Assembly: GCA_025938055.1 (NCBI GenBank)
Contig: JAICQC010000083.1
Coordinates: 1-13,198 of the forward strand
Source of the DNA: Anaerolineales bacterium
GTDB taxonomy: Bacteria > Chloroflexota > Anaerolineae > Anaerolineales > Villigracilaceae
Length of the DNA stretch: 13,198 bases
Direction: 5' to 3'
Numbering within the stretch: position 1 is the stretch's first letter; each line of letters begins with the position of its first letter. Below, piece by piece: positions 1 to 5,141 of the stretch. Both the position numbers and the translations under genes were made by a program. Under the pieces are notes generated by a model. That model had not been told where the DNA came from. It did no database searches and worked only from the letters and a program-made list of their open reading frames with translations.

Positions 1-34
1 AGAAGTAGGCGTAGTAAGAAGAAAGAAGGAGGAA

Positions 35-66
35 AAACATCCCGCAGGGTAGTCTGCGGGATGTTT
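35..66 (-). terminator. Rho-independent terminator of the MBL/PAS run
   Basis: A perfect 13-bp inverted repeat (35-47 with 54-66) encloses a 6-base loop and is GC-rich at the top of the stem. On the minus strand it is followed by a run of T at about 37-33, overlapping the stem foot. It begins nine bases after the stop codon of the metallo-hydrolase gene, so it most likely ends the leftward transcript. The plus-strand side has a weaker T tract. Confidence 0.85.
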
Positions 67-74
67 GTTATAGC

Positions 75-917
75 TCAATGAGCTACTTCAATCGCCAGCC
101 CCTCGCGGCTGGGCGTAACCTCGTAAGCAGGTTGAAATTCCCTGATTGTTTGTTCGAATAGACGGTCGAGCGTTTCGTCATTGTGGGTGGGGTCATGGTG
201 GAAAGGAACGAAATGTTTTACATCGCTTGCTCTGGCAAATCGAAAGGCGTGTGCAATGCTGCTATGCCCGAAGCCGATACGCTCCCTGTATTCCTCTTCG
301 CTGTATTGCGAATCGTGGATTAAAAGATCGGCACCTTCTGCCAGTTTATAACCTGATGTCCAGGACTTATCCTGAGCAAATGTGCGCCCGCCGAGAGCCG
401 GTTCATGATCGGGCAGATACGTCACCGTGGCATTTGCAGATTGGATGCGATATCCGATGGTCGGGTTGGGATGAATGATCAATTGCGCCCGGATCATAAA
501 TTCGCCAATTTCGATCACATGGTCGGGTAGTTCATGGAAATGAAACTTTGCAGCCAGCTCACGAATACTGACCGGGAACAAGGGTGGCGAGAGATACTTT
601 TGCAGGCGGGCATGCAAACCAAGTGTGGTGCTGGCTGGACCCCAGATATGAATCTCAACCCCCGGGCGGCGCAGCGGGGCAAAAAACGGCAATCCCTGGA
701 TATGATCCATGTGCAAATGCGTCAGCAAGATATGAACCTGCTCCAATGCAGGGGGCAGACTTTGCCCAAGATTGCGAATCCCTGTTCCTGCATCGAGAAC
801 GATCAGCGTGCCTTCACTCCCCTGCACCGAGACACAGGAGGTATTCCCGCCATAGCGCGCCATATCGAAACCGGGCGCGGCAAGCGAGCCGCGTGTTCCC
901 CAGAACTTTACGTTCAC
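75..917 (-). CDS. Metallo-beta-lactamase-fold hydrolase, cyclic phosphodiesterase-like
   Basis: This 280-residue protein of the metallo-beta-lactamase fold begins with the strand and turn NVKFWGTRGS (residues 2-11), typical of the PhnP/class II cAMP phosphodiesterase-like branch. The metal motif HLHMDH is at residues 67-72. Further likely ligands are H149, D202 (in HDSQY) and H240, and the fold-typical GFGHSS is at 215-220. It probably hydrolyses a phosphodiester or a related small substrate in the cytoplasm, since no signal peptide is visible; the substrate cannot be told from sequence. I chose the GTG at 915-917 over a TTG at 932. This GTG overlaps the stop of the upstream PAS gene as GTGA, has GGGAG at a fitting distance, and puts the conserved start at residue 2. 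The overlap implies translational coupling to the PAS protein. A strong terminator follows. Confidence 0.9.
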   Translation of the reverse strand: MNVKFWGTRGSLAAPGFDMARYGGNTSCVSVQGSEGTLIVLDAGTGIRNLGQSLPPALEQVHILLTHLHMDHIQGLPFFAPLRRPGVEIHIWGPASTTLGLHARLQKYLSPPLFPVSIRELAAKFHFHELPDHVIEIGEFMIRAQLIIHPNPTIGYRIQSANATVTYLPDHEPALGGRTFAQDKSWTSGYKLAEGADLLIHDSQYSEEEYRERIGFGHSSIAHAFRFARASDVKHFVPFHHDPTHNDETLDRLFEQTIREFQPAYEVTPSREGLAIEVAH

Positions 918-1306
918 CTCGAACTCTCCCAAAAGAGGGCGATTGCCCCCAGGAAGCGATTCGCCTGCCCTATCAATGGAAACGCCGTTACTTCGATTTC
1001 ACGCGACACGCCATCCTTGCCTTGGATCCAAAATAACTTGTGAGCCGGGTGGAGTTTCGTCAGGGCGATGATGAGCGGCAGTTCTTCCGGCAGGATGGTC
1101 TTCCCCTCGTGGTCCACGGGATTAAAGCTCGTCGCCCACTCGCTGGCGGGCAGGGCTCCCGTTTCGTTGTAACTCTGTCCCAGGATTTCCTCAGCCGGCT
1201 CGTTATAAAAAATCAAATCGCCGTCGGGGTTGACGATAAAGACCGGCACTGCCAGACATTCAGCCAGATGCCTTGCCAGTATGACTTCGATTTCCTGCTG
1301 GGACAT
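914..1306 (-). CDS. Stand-alone PAS-domain protein
   Basis: This 130-residue protein is almost entirely one PAS fold. A short N-terminal helix leads into VPVFIVNPDGDLIFYNEPAE (residues 20-39), the usual PAS core start, followed by ILGQ and a C-terminal sheet with EIEVTAFPL and FLGAIALFWE. No kinase, GGDEF or other output domain follows, so it must act through a partner if it is a sensor. The start is an ATG with GGAGGT upstream at about 1315-1320. Its stop codon overlaps the GTG of the metallo-hydrolase gene by four bases, which makes that enzyme the obvious candidate partner. The ligand is unknown, and I see no cysteine-histidine signature for a bound cofactor. Confidence 0.8.
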   Translation of the reverse strand: MSQQEIEVILARHLAECLAVPVFIVNPDGDLIFYNEPAEEILGQSYNETGALPASEWATSFNPVDHEGKTILPEELPLIIALTKLHPAHKLFWIQGKDGVSREIEVTAFPLIGQANRFLGAIALFWESSR

Positions 1307-1382
1307 ATCTGCATACCTCCGGCTATTCTTTGCGAGTCTGGTGAAGCGAAATCGACGAAGGAGAGCATGAGTGAGGCAATCT

Positions 1383-1727
1383 TTATTGCATTCTCAACAA
1401 AATTTTACCGTCACTCCATAGCTCTTCAAGATCGTAATATTCGCGCATGTCAGGCGAAAAGAGATGCACCACCACGTCACCGTAATCCAGGACAAGCCAG
1501 CCTTCCTCGGCTTTCCCTTCGATGCGTCCCTTTTTCTTATGGTCCTGTTTCGTCGTTTCCAGTATGCCCTTGGCGAGCGCGTCGAGCATGCGGTCGCTGG
1601 TGCCGTTGCAAATCACAAAGTAATCAGTAAATGATGCAATATCCTTGATATCGAGAAGCAGGATGTCTTCGCCCTTTCTGTCCTCCAGGGCGGTGACGAT
1701 TTTATGTGCAAGTTCTAGTGCGTTCAG
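1383..1727 (-). CDS. rsfS: Ribosomal silencing factor RsfS, apparent CTG start
   Basis: This is a 114-residue RsfS/Iojap protein. The family binds uL14 of the large ribosomal subunit and blocks subunit joining when growth slows. Family landmarks run through the whole reading frame: ELAHKIVTALEDRKGEDI (residues 5-22), DYFVICNGTSDRM (35-47), WLVLDYGDVVVHLFSP (about 80-95) and REYYDLEELW (98-107). The length fits the usual 105-120. No ATG, GTG or TTG exists in frame before the GTG at 1614-1616, which would cut the protein in half. A TGA at 1731-1733 bounds the frame. The only sensible start is CTG at 1725-1727, giving (M)NALELAHKI, preceded by a strong Shine-Dalgarno site. A sequencing error near the start is the alternative. 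It lies between thpR and the PAS gene on the same strand. Confidence 0.88.
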   Translation of the reverse strand: MNALELAHKIVTALEDRKGEDILLLDIKDIASFTDYFVICNGTSDRMLDALAKGILETTKQDHKKKGRIEGKAEEGWLVLDYGDVVVHLFSPDMREYYDLEELWSDGKILLRMQ

Positions 1728-1729
1728 AT

Positions 1730-1738
1730 ATCACCTCT
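1730..1738 (-). promoter_or_regulatory. Ribosome binding site that decides the rsfS start
   Basis: On the minus strand AGAGGTGAT is followed by AT and then CTG. GAGGTGAT is an eight-base match to the extended anti-Shine-Dalgarno complement. The GAGG core lies six bases from the CTG, which is ideal spacing. This supports CTG at 1727 as the start of rsfS, since no standard start codon lies downstream at a suitable distance in that frame. Confidence 0.7.
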
Positions 1739-1749
1739 AGTAATGTCAT

Positions 1750-1828
1750 GTCATTGCGAGCCGTTTTCCGGCGAAGCAATCGCTTATTAAATTGGTAATG
1801 AGATTGCTTCTCGAAGACTCGCAATGAC
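1750..1828. repeat. Dispersed palindromic repeat (TCATTGCGAG type)
   Basis: A 79-base imperfect palindrome. The outer arms GTCATTGCGAG (1750-1760) and CTCGCAATGAC (1818-1828) match perfectly over 11 bp. The inner arms GCGAAGCAATC (1771-1781) and GATTGCTTCTC (1802-1812) match in 10 of 11, around an AT-rich loop. The arms resemble a dispersed REP/MITE-like family that I know from many bacterial genomes. It fills most of the gap between thpR and rsfS and begins two bases before the thpR stop, so it may form a hairpin in the mRNA. It encodes nothing. Confidence 0.75.
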
Positions 1829-1829
1829 G

Positions 1830-2408
1830 TTATCGATTTAATGGTGCGGAATACAACCGCGTATATACTGAGCCGCTGGGTTGTAAGTCGCTTTTGTACA
1901 GGTGTACCGAGTCTACTCTGGCAGTGCTCAGCAAGTCAATCCTCGTTTCATCGAGCGCACGGCGGATCGTCTGTTGCTCCGTCGCGCTGATGTGCTGTTT
2001 CACGCGCCCGATTGTGAGATGCGCCGAGTAACCACGTTCCTCTGATCCATACCCCAGCCTGCGCGCCGCGGATTCGATCCCGCGCTGGAGCGTTTCCAGC
2101 GCAGCCGGAGCCTGGATCGCGATATAGATCACGCGCGGCCGCTTACTGTTTGGGAAGGAGCCGAGTCCAGCCAAGTGGAGATCGAAACAGTGGAAGAGTT
2201 GGGCTTCGGCGCGCAGCATCTGCGAGAGCATTTCCACATTCGCGGGTGAAATATCACCCAGGAACTTCAGGGTCAGGTGCATGTTTTGCATCGGAACCCA
2301 GCGAACAAGCGGTCCGATCCCTGTCTGCAGAGGAACGATTGCCTTGCAAACGGCTTCCCGGACTTCAGAGGGAATTTCCACTGCAATGAAGGCGCGCAGG
2401 AGACTCAT
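1830..2408 (-). CDS. thpR: RNA 2',3'-cyclic phosphodiesterase (2H family)
   Basis: This 192-residue member of the 2H phosphoesterase superfamily (ThpR/LigT) hydrolyses 2',3'-cyclic phosphate ends of RNA, such as tRNA halves, to 2'-phosphate. It was first described for a 2'-5' RNA ligase activity. The two catalytic HxTx motifs are clear: HLTL at residues 44-47 in MHLTLKFLGDI, and HLTI at 130-133 in YSAHLTIGRV. The N-terminus LRAFIAVEIP is typical of the family and the length is usual. The ATG at 2408 lies only three bases after the stop of the response regulator gene and has no clear ribosome binding site, so translation is probably coupled to it. A dispersed palindrome starts at its stop codon. 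Confidence 0.92.
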   Translation of the reverse strand: MSLLRAFIAVEIPSEVREAVCKAIVPLQTGIGPLVRWVPMQNMHLTLKFLGDISPANVEMLSQMLRAEAQLFHCFDLHLAGLGSFPNSKRPRVIYIAIQAPAALETLQRGIESAARRLGYGSEERGYSAHLTIGRVKQHISATEQQTIRRALDETRIDLLSTARVDSVHLYKSDLQPSGSVYTRLYSAPLNR

Positions 2409-2411
2409 GGG

Positions 2412-2804
2412 CTACGCCGCTGCAGATGGATTCCCCAGCGCGCGCTCCACGGCTTCCTTGAGATCCAGGAAGCCTACAGGTTTTGTGAGGTAGGTGGAGG
2501 CGCCAGCTTCCATGCCAATCTTGATGTCCGCTGGCATGCTCTTGGCAGAGACCACGATCACCGGCACGCTGGCAAGAGCAGGGTCCTGGCGCATCTGTCT
2601 CAAAATATCAAGGCCCGAAATCTCAGGCATCATGATATCAAGGATAACAATATCCGGCTTTTCCGCGGTGATCAATGTGAGTGCAGGCGTGCTGGAAGAC
2701 GTCTTGAGTACTCGAAAACCGCTGACACGCATCATCTCGGCAAACAGCTCAGCAGCATCTTCCTCGTCTTCGATAATTAAAACGGTTTTTTCAGACGGCG
2801 TCAT
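2412..2804 (-). CDS. Single-domain response regulator (CheY-like receiver)
   Basis: This 130-residue protein is one receiver domain with no output domain. Visible are the acidic pocket E12-D13 in LIIEDEED, the phosphoacceptor D56 in IVILDIMMP, the switch serine S86 in VVSAKS, and the invariant K108 with P109 in YLTKPV. It should be phosphorylated by a histidine kinase encoded elsewhere and signal by protein contact. I chose ATG at 2802-2804 because the domain begins at once with TVLIIEDEED. A GTG at 2906 would add 34 residues unlike the family. There is no strong Shine-Dalgarno site. The neighbour three bases downstream is thpR, and the DUF1684 gene diverges upstream. Confidence 0.9.
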   Translation of the reverse strand: MTPSEKTVLIIEDEEDAAELFAEMMRVSGFRVLKTSSSTPALTLITAEKPDIVILDIMMPEISGLDILRQMRQDPALASVPVIVVSAKSMPADIKIGMEAGASTYLTKPVGFLDLKEAVERALGNPSAAA

Positions 2805-2825
2805 AAATTGCTTATTCTTGAAATA

Positions 2826-2854
2826 ACAATAGCATAAGACAGAGGAATTCGCAA
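2826..2854 (-). promoter_or_regulatory. Possible promoter of the response regulator/thpR genes
   Basis: Read on the minus strand, TTGCGA (2849-2854) and TATTGT (2826-2831) are 17 bases apart. Each matches its sigma-70 consensus in four of six positions. The predicted transcript would start about 15 bases before the ATG at 2804. The boxes are weak, so this is only the best candidate in the 215-base divergent region. Confidence 0.3.
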
Positions 2855-3019
2855 GAGGGCTGGATTTTCGGCGATGAAATACGTTTTGTAAGATTTTTCG
2901 TCCCACTTCTATCTAGGAGATAATAACAACCACTGAAAATAAGCCTTACGAAAGTTTCTTATTTGTATGGATAACAGGGCGGGAAACCTTCGTCACAGGC
3001 GATATGGATTGGAGAGATT

Positions 3020-3529
3020 ATGACTGAATTGGATGACTTTCGCGCTGAGAAAGATGAATTCTTTGGGTCACATCCACAAAGCCCGCTGACACCTGAACAA
3101 CGGCGAACCTTTAAAGGTTTAGAGTATTTCCCGGAGAGCAAAGCATTGCGGCTTGAAGTGCAGGTCGAACGGCTCTTCGATCAGGAGCCGATGCAAATGC
3201 AGACCTCCACAGGAGGCGTGCAGACCTACGTACGTCACTCGCGCTTCAAGTTTTCAGTGGAAGGTGAGGAAGCCGAGCTGACGATCTATCAAAATGAGAA
3301 CGGGTACTTTCTGCCGTTCGTGGATTCGCTGGCGGGAAAAGAGACATATCCCGCCGGGCGTTACCTTGAACCCGAGGAATTGCACGGCACCCGTTTCCTC
3401 GTGGATTTCAACCTGGCATATAACCCCTACTGTGCCTACAATGAGATGTGGTCCTGCCCGATCACGCCTGCCGAGAACCGCTTGAAAGTCCCCGTCCGCG
3501 CCGGGGAGAAGTTGTTTGAGTATGAGTAA
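3020..3529 (+). CDS. DUF1684 family protein
   Basis: This 169-residue protein covers a whole DUF1684 domain, a family of unknown function. The conserved blocks are in order: PLTPEQRRTFKGLEYFP (residues 22-38), GKETYPAGRYLE (106-117), DFNLAYNPYCAYN (129-141) and CPITPAENRLKVPVRAGEK (146-164). No signal peptide or membrane segment is visible, so it should be cytoplasmic. The ATG at 3020 has GGAGAG just upstream. It is the only clear protein gene on the plus strand here, diverging from the response regulator and converging on the anti-sigma gene, so it is a single-gene unit. I see no active-site motif that would suggest a reaction. Confidence 0.88.
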   Translation: MTELDDFRAEKDEFFGSHPQSPLTPEQRRTFKGLEYFPESKALRLEVQVERLFDQEPMQMQTSTGGVQTYVRHSRFKFSVEGEEAELTIYQNENGYFLPFVDSLAGKETYPAGRYLEPEELHGTRFLVDFNLAYNPYCAYNEMWSCPITPAENRLKVPVRAGEKLFEYE

Positions 3530-3568
3530 AAAAAGCAACGGATTCAACCGCTGCCTGACAATTTCGTA

Positions 3569-3606
3569 AAGGGAGAAGGACGGGCAGATGCCCGTCCTTC
3601 TCCCTT
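3569..3606. terminator. Bidirectional hairpin between convergent genes
   Basis: A perfect 17-bp inverted repeat (3569-3585 with 3590-3606) has a four-base loop AGAT and a GC-rich top. It lies between the convergent DUF1684 gene and the anti-sigma gene, whose TAA stop (3605-3607) falls in the stem foot. Downstream on the plus strand is TTATCCTTTG, and on the minus strand TTTACGAAATTG. The T tracts are modest, but the position makes a two-way terminator likely. Confidence 0.75.
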
Positions 3607-3895
3607 ATCCTTTGCTTGTTTTCTCGAGTACGTCCAGAAGCGCCTGGTACTCTTCGCAGCACTCTGAACACAGGTCGAGGTGTTCGCGGACGAGCGGCAT
3701 GAGTTGTGCCGCGTCTTTTTTGTCCACTTCCCTTTCCACGTATTCATCTATTTTTGCATAGATTTCGTCGCAGGGTACGTCTTCTTCACGTACACTTTCG
3801 AGCACGCGCAGAAACCCCAGGACAGTCTCGTTGGGAATTTCTTCTTGATGATTAAAGCTGCTTCTAATCTTTTGAATGATGGCTCGGATGTTCAT
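3605..3895 (-). CDS. Small zinc-finger anti-sigma factor
   Basis: This 96-residue protein has a zinc-binding anti-sigma (ZAS/zf-HC2) signature: H72-x3-C76-x2-C79 in EHLDLCSEC, with an earlier C42 as the likely fourth ligand and C80 adjacent. The rest is acidic and helical. No transmembrane segment follows, so it would be a soluble, cytoplasmic anti-sigma factor, as in redox- or metal-responsive ZAS systems. It starts 35 bases after the ECF sigma gene on the same strand, the normal sigma/anti-sigma order. The ATG at 3895 has only a weak AAAGA upstream. What it senses cannot be read from sequence. Confidence 0.75.
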   Translation of the reverse strand: MNIRAIIQKIRSSFNHQEEIPNETVLGFLRVLESVREEDVPCDEIYAKIDEYVEREVDKKDAAQLMPLVREHLDLCSECCEEYQALLDVLEKTSKG

Positions 3896-3930
3896 AATCT
3901 TTGTTTTTGATGATTGACGTGTTGGTAATC

Positions 3931-4569
3931 TTACTTATGCTCAAAAAGCGTAAGGACTTCGTGGGGGGTAATATCTTCCATAGACAGCCTGCGGCGGAGC
4001 CTGAGCCGCGCATCGTGGAGCAGTTTGTAGAGGGCATTACGGTTCGTCTTGAGCCGGCGTGCCGCGTCTTCCATGGGCATATCCTGGACCCCCAGCAGGA
4101 TAAGCGCCTGGCGCTGGCGATCCGTCAGCTCCTCCTCGATGATGCGGCGGACACGCGCCAGCATGTCTGCGCGCTCGGCTGAGGTTTCAGGACTTGCCTG
4201 AGGGTCAGCCAGCAAGCCGGGGGGAGGGGGGACATCTTCATTTTCCGTCAGCTCATCCAGGGACGAATCGCGCCAGCGTTTACGACGTAATTCTGTGAGA
4301 GCGATCCGCACGGCGATCTTGTGCACCCAGGTGGTGAACTGACTACGGCCTTCGAAAGTGCTCAACTGATCAAGCACCCGCAGGAGCGTTTCCTGCGTCA
4401 CTTCTTCGACCAGTGAGTTGAATTGCGGCTGTTCGGGAGAAAGCCAGCGCGAAAGCGCATACGGTAAACCCTTTTGAATGATCGCGCGCAGATCTTCCAG
4501 CGCGGCTTCACGTGCGGGTCCGGGGGCTGCCAGGTCTGAGAGCCAGGCTTCGTTGGTTCGTGTGGGCAT
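3931..4569 (-). CDS. ECF-type RNA polymerase sigma factor
   Basis: This is a 212-residue sigma-70 family protein of the extracytoplasmic function type. Region 2 spans about residues 54-100, with VEEVTQETLLRVLDQL, then FEGRSQFTTWVHKIAVRIAL, then TELRRKR. A proline- and acid-rich linker follows (about 105-135). Region 4 spans about 138-195, with LTDRQRQALILLGV and the helix-turn-helix MEDAARRLKTNRNALYKLLHDARLRLR. A 17-residue tail follows. It would direct RNA polymerase to its own promoter set and be held inactive by the zinc-finger protein encoded 35 bases downstream. No Shine-Dalgarno site is visible before the ATG at 4567-4569. A TATAAT lies eight bases upstream instead, which fits a leaderless or near-leaderless message. 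Confidence 0.9.
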   Translation of the reverse strand: MPTRTNEAWLSDLAAPGPAREAALEDLRAIIQKGLPYALSRWLSPEQPQFNSLVEEVTQETLLRVLDQLSTFEGRSQFTTWVHKIAVRIALTELRRKRWRDSSLDELTENEDVPPPPGLLADPQASPETSAERADMLARVRRIIEEELTDRQRQALILLGVQDMPMEDAARRLKTNRNALYKLLHDARLRLRRRLSMEDITPHEVLTLFEHK

Positions 4570-4577
4570 ATCGTCGA

Positions 4578-4583
4578 ATTATA
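4578..4583 (-). promoter_or_regulatory. -10 box of the sigma/anti-sigma operon
   Basis: On the minus strand a perfect TATAAT lies eight bases before the ATG of the ECF sigma gene. Transcription would then begin at or next to the ATG. No convincing -35 box sits 16-18 bases upstream. The box may need an activator or serve a housekeeping sigma factor weakly, or it may be chance in a short AT-rich stretch. Confidence 0.45.
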
Positions 4584-4748
4584 CCCTTCGGAGCCTTATA
4601 GAAGACAGAAACGTTGAAATAAAGAATAAGTGTATGTTGCGATATGGAAGAGCAGATAACGCCGAATGTCCTCTCGCACAAAATAATAGGGGCTATAAAG
4701 CCCGTCCGCGGGAGCGTGAATCGCGCAGCACTCGAACGCCAATTAAAC
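4584..4748. other. Intergenic stretch without a recognisable gene
   Basis: I find no supported gene between the sigma gene and the tRNA terminator. The one structure seen is a small hairpin, GGGCT/AGCCC at 4690-4703, followed on the minus strand by TATTATTTT. It could be a weak second terminator for the leftward tRNA transcript. The open frames crossing this stretch are short and show no protein-like composition. Confidence 0.4.
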
Positions 4749-4773
4749 AAAATGAGCCATACTGGCTCATTTT
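4749..4773 (-). terminator. Terminator of the tRNA-Val transcript
   Basis: A perfect 11-bp inverted repeat (4749-4759 with 4763-4773) has a three-base loop. On the minus strand it ends in TTTT followed by GTTTAATT. It starts two bases after the 3' end of the tRNA-Val gene, so it should end the leftward tRNA transcript. Confidence 0.75.
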
Positions 4774-4775
4774 TG

Positions 4776-4849
4776 TGGTCTTGACAGGACTCGAACCTGT
4801 GACCTCACCGATGTGAACGGTGCGTTCTAACCAACTGAACTACAAGACC
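4776..4849 (-). tRNA. tRNA-Val (anticodon CAC)
   Basis: A complete 74-base cloverleaf on the minus strand. The acceptor stem GGTCTTG/CAAGACC pairs over 7 bp, the D stem is GTTC/GAAC, and the anticodon stem is CACCG/CGGTG. The loop TTCACAT gives anticodon CAC, which reads the valine codon GTG. The T stem ACAGG/CCTGT carries the loop TTCGAGT, and the discriminator is A. The 3' CCA is not encoded; the genome reads CAA after the discriminator. It lies directly behind a broken tRNA fragment and before a terminator. Confidence 0.95.
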
Positions 4850-4850
4850 T

Positions 4851-4910
4851 CTGTCAGCACACTCTCTAACCCTTTACAGGGTGCTTTGCAACCAACTGAG
4901 CTACGCGCCC
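4851..4910 (-). pseudogene. Truncated tRNA, probably the 5' half of tRNA-Val(GAC)
   Basis: The minus strand begins like a tRNA: acceptor 5' strand GGGCGCG, TA, then GCTCAGTTGGTT. A 22-base insertion (4868-4889) follows, ending in a second GGTT, and then AGAG continues the D arm. The last bases, CTGACAG, would make a seven-base anticodon loop with GAC (valine). No 3' half exists: the next base but one is the first base of the intact tRNA-Val(CAC). No CGCGCCC partner for the acceptor is found, so this cannot fold as a working tRNA. The tRNA-like start is certain from D-arm identity; the valine identity and the insertion model are inference. Confidence 0.65.
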
Positions 4911-4921
4911 GGGCGACGCAG

Positions 4922-4950
4922 ATTATAGCCGAGAAGACTTTCTTCTGCAA
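4922..4950 (-). promoter_or_regulatory. Promoter of the tRNA unit
   Basis: On the minus strand a perfect TATAAT (4922-4927) lies 17 bases downstream of TTGCAG (4945-4950), a partial -35 box. The predicted start is at about 4914-4916, just before the tRNA-like fragment. The transcript would thus carry the fragment followed by the intact tRNA-Val(CAC) and end at the terminator at 4749-4773. Confidence 0.6.
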
Positions 4951-4970
4951 GCATGGCTTACTTGTGTACC

Positions 4971-5112
4971 ATAGCTTTCTCAAAATCTGAAATTATGTCA
5001 CCCTGAGGGAGCGCTCTTCCGCGACCGAAGGGTCTCATGTGTGGCAGTAGAGATGCTTCGCTGCGCTCAGCACGACATGCCAAGAATTGTCAAGCGATAA
5101 TGAGAAAGCCAT
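4971..5112. repeat. Dispersed palindromic repeat (GTCACCCTGAG type) with outer arms
   Basis: A nested imperfect palindrome. The outer arms at 4971-4982 and 5101-5112 match in 11 of 12 bases. The core at about 4995-5077 has arms ATGTC-x3-CTGAG and CTCAG-x3-GACAT, and inner arms CGAAGGGTCTC and GAGATGCTTCG that match in 9 of 11. The core resembles a dispersed element that I know as frequent in Chloroflexota and other genomes. It lies downstream of the M23 peptidase gene, so it may also serve as the end of that transcript. It encodes nothing. Confidence 0.65.
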
Positions 5113-5141
5113 AACTTCTGTACTTGTCTGCCTGTCTACAT

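Noticed and set aside
1..34. Purine-rich stretch with AGGAGG at the left edge as a ribosome binding site
   Set aside because: No start codon follows at a suitable distance on the plus strand. The AGGAGG runs straight into the terminator hairpin.
534..1043. Long plus-strand open frames opposite the MBL, PAS, selB, coiled-coil and antiporter genes
   Set aside because: They are antisense shadows of strong genes, with arginine- or serine-rich composition and no recognisable domains.
1307..1382. Possible decayed copy of the TCATTGCGAG repeat between rsfS and the PAS gene
   Set aside because: Only a few scattered bases agree (GCGAG, GAAGCGAA) and there is no pairing arm.
1731..1733. In-frame TGA before rsfS as a possible selenocysteine codon, given selB in the window
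   Set aside because: It lies just ahead of the natural N-terminus and inside the ribosome binding site, and no start codon or conserved residues lie upstream in that frame. A CTG start explains the data better.
2805..2906. N-terminal extension of the response regulator from a GTG at 2906
   Set aside because: The 34 extra residues are unlike any receiver N-terminus. The domain begins right after the ATG at 2804, and the best candidate promoter lies inside the extension.
2910..2922. Small palindrome TATCT-AGG-AGATA in the divergent region as an operator
   Set aside because: Five-base arms occur by chance, and no second copy or regulator points to it.
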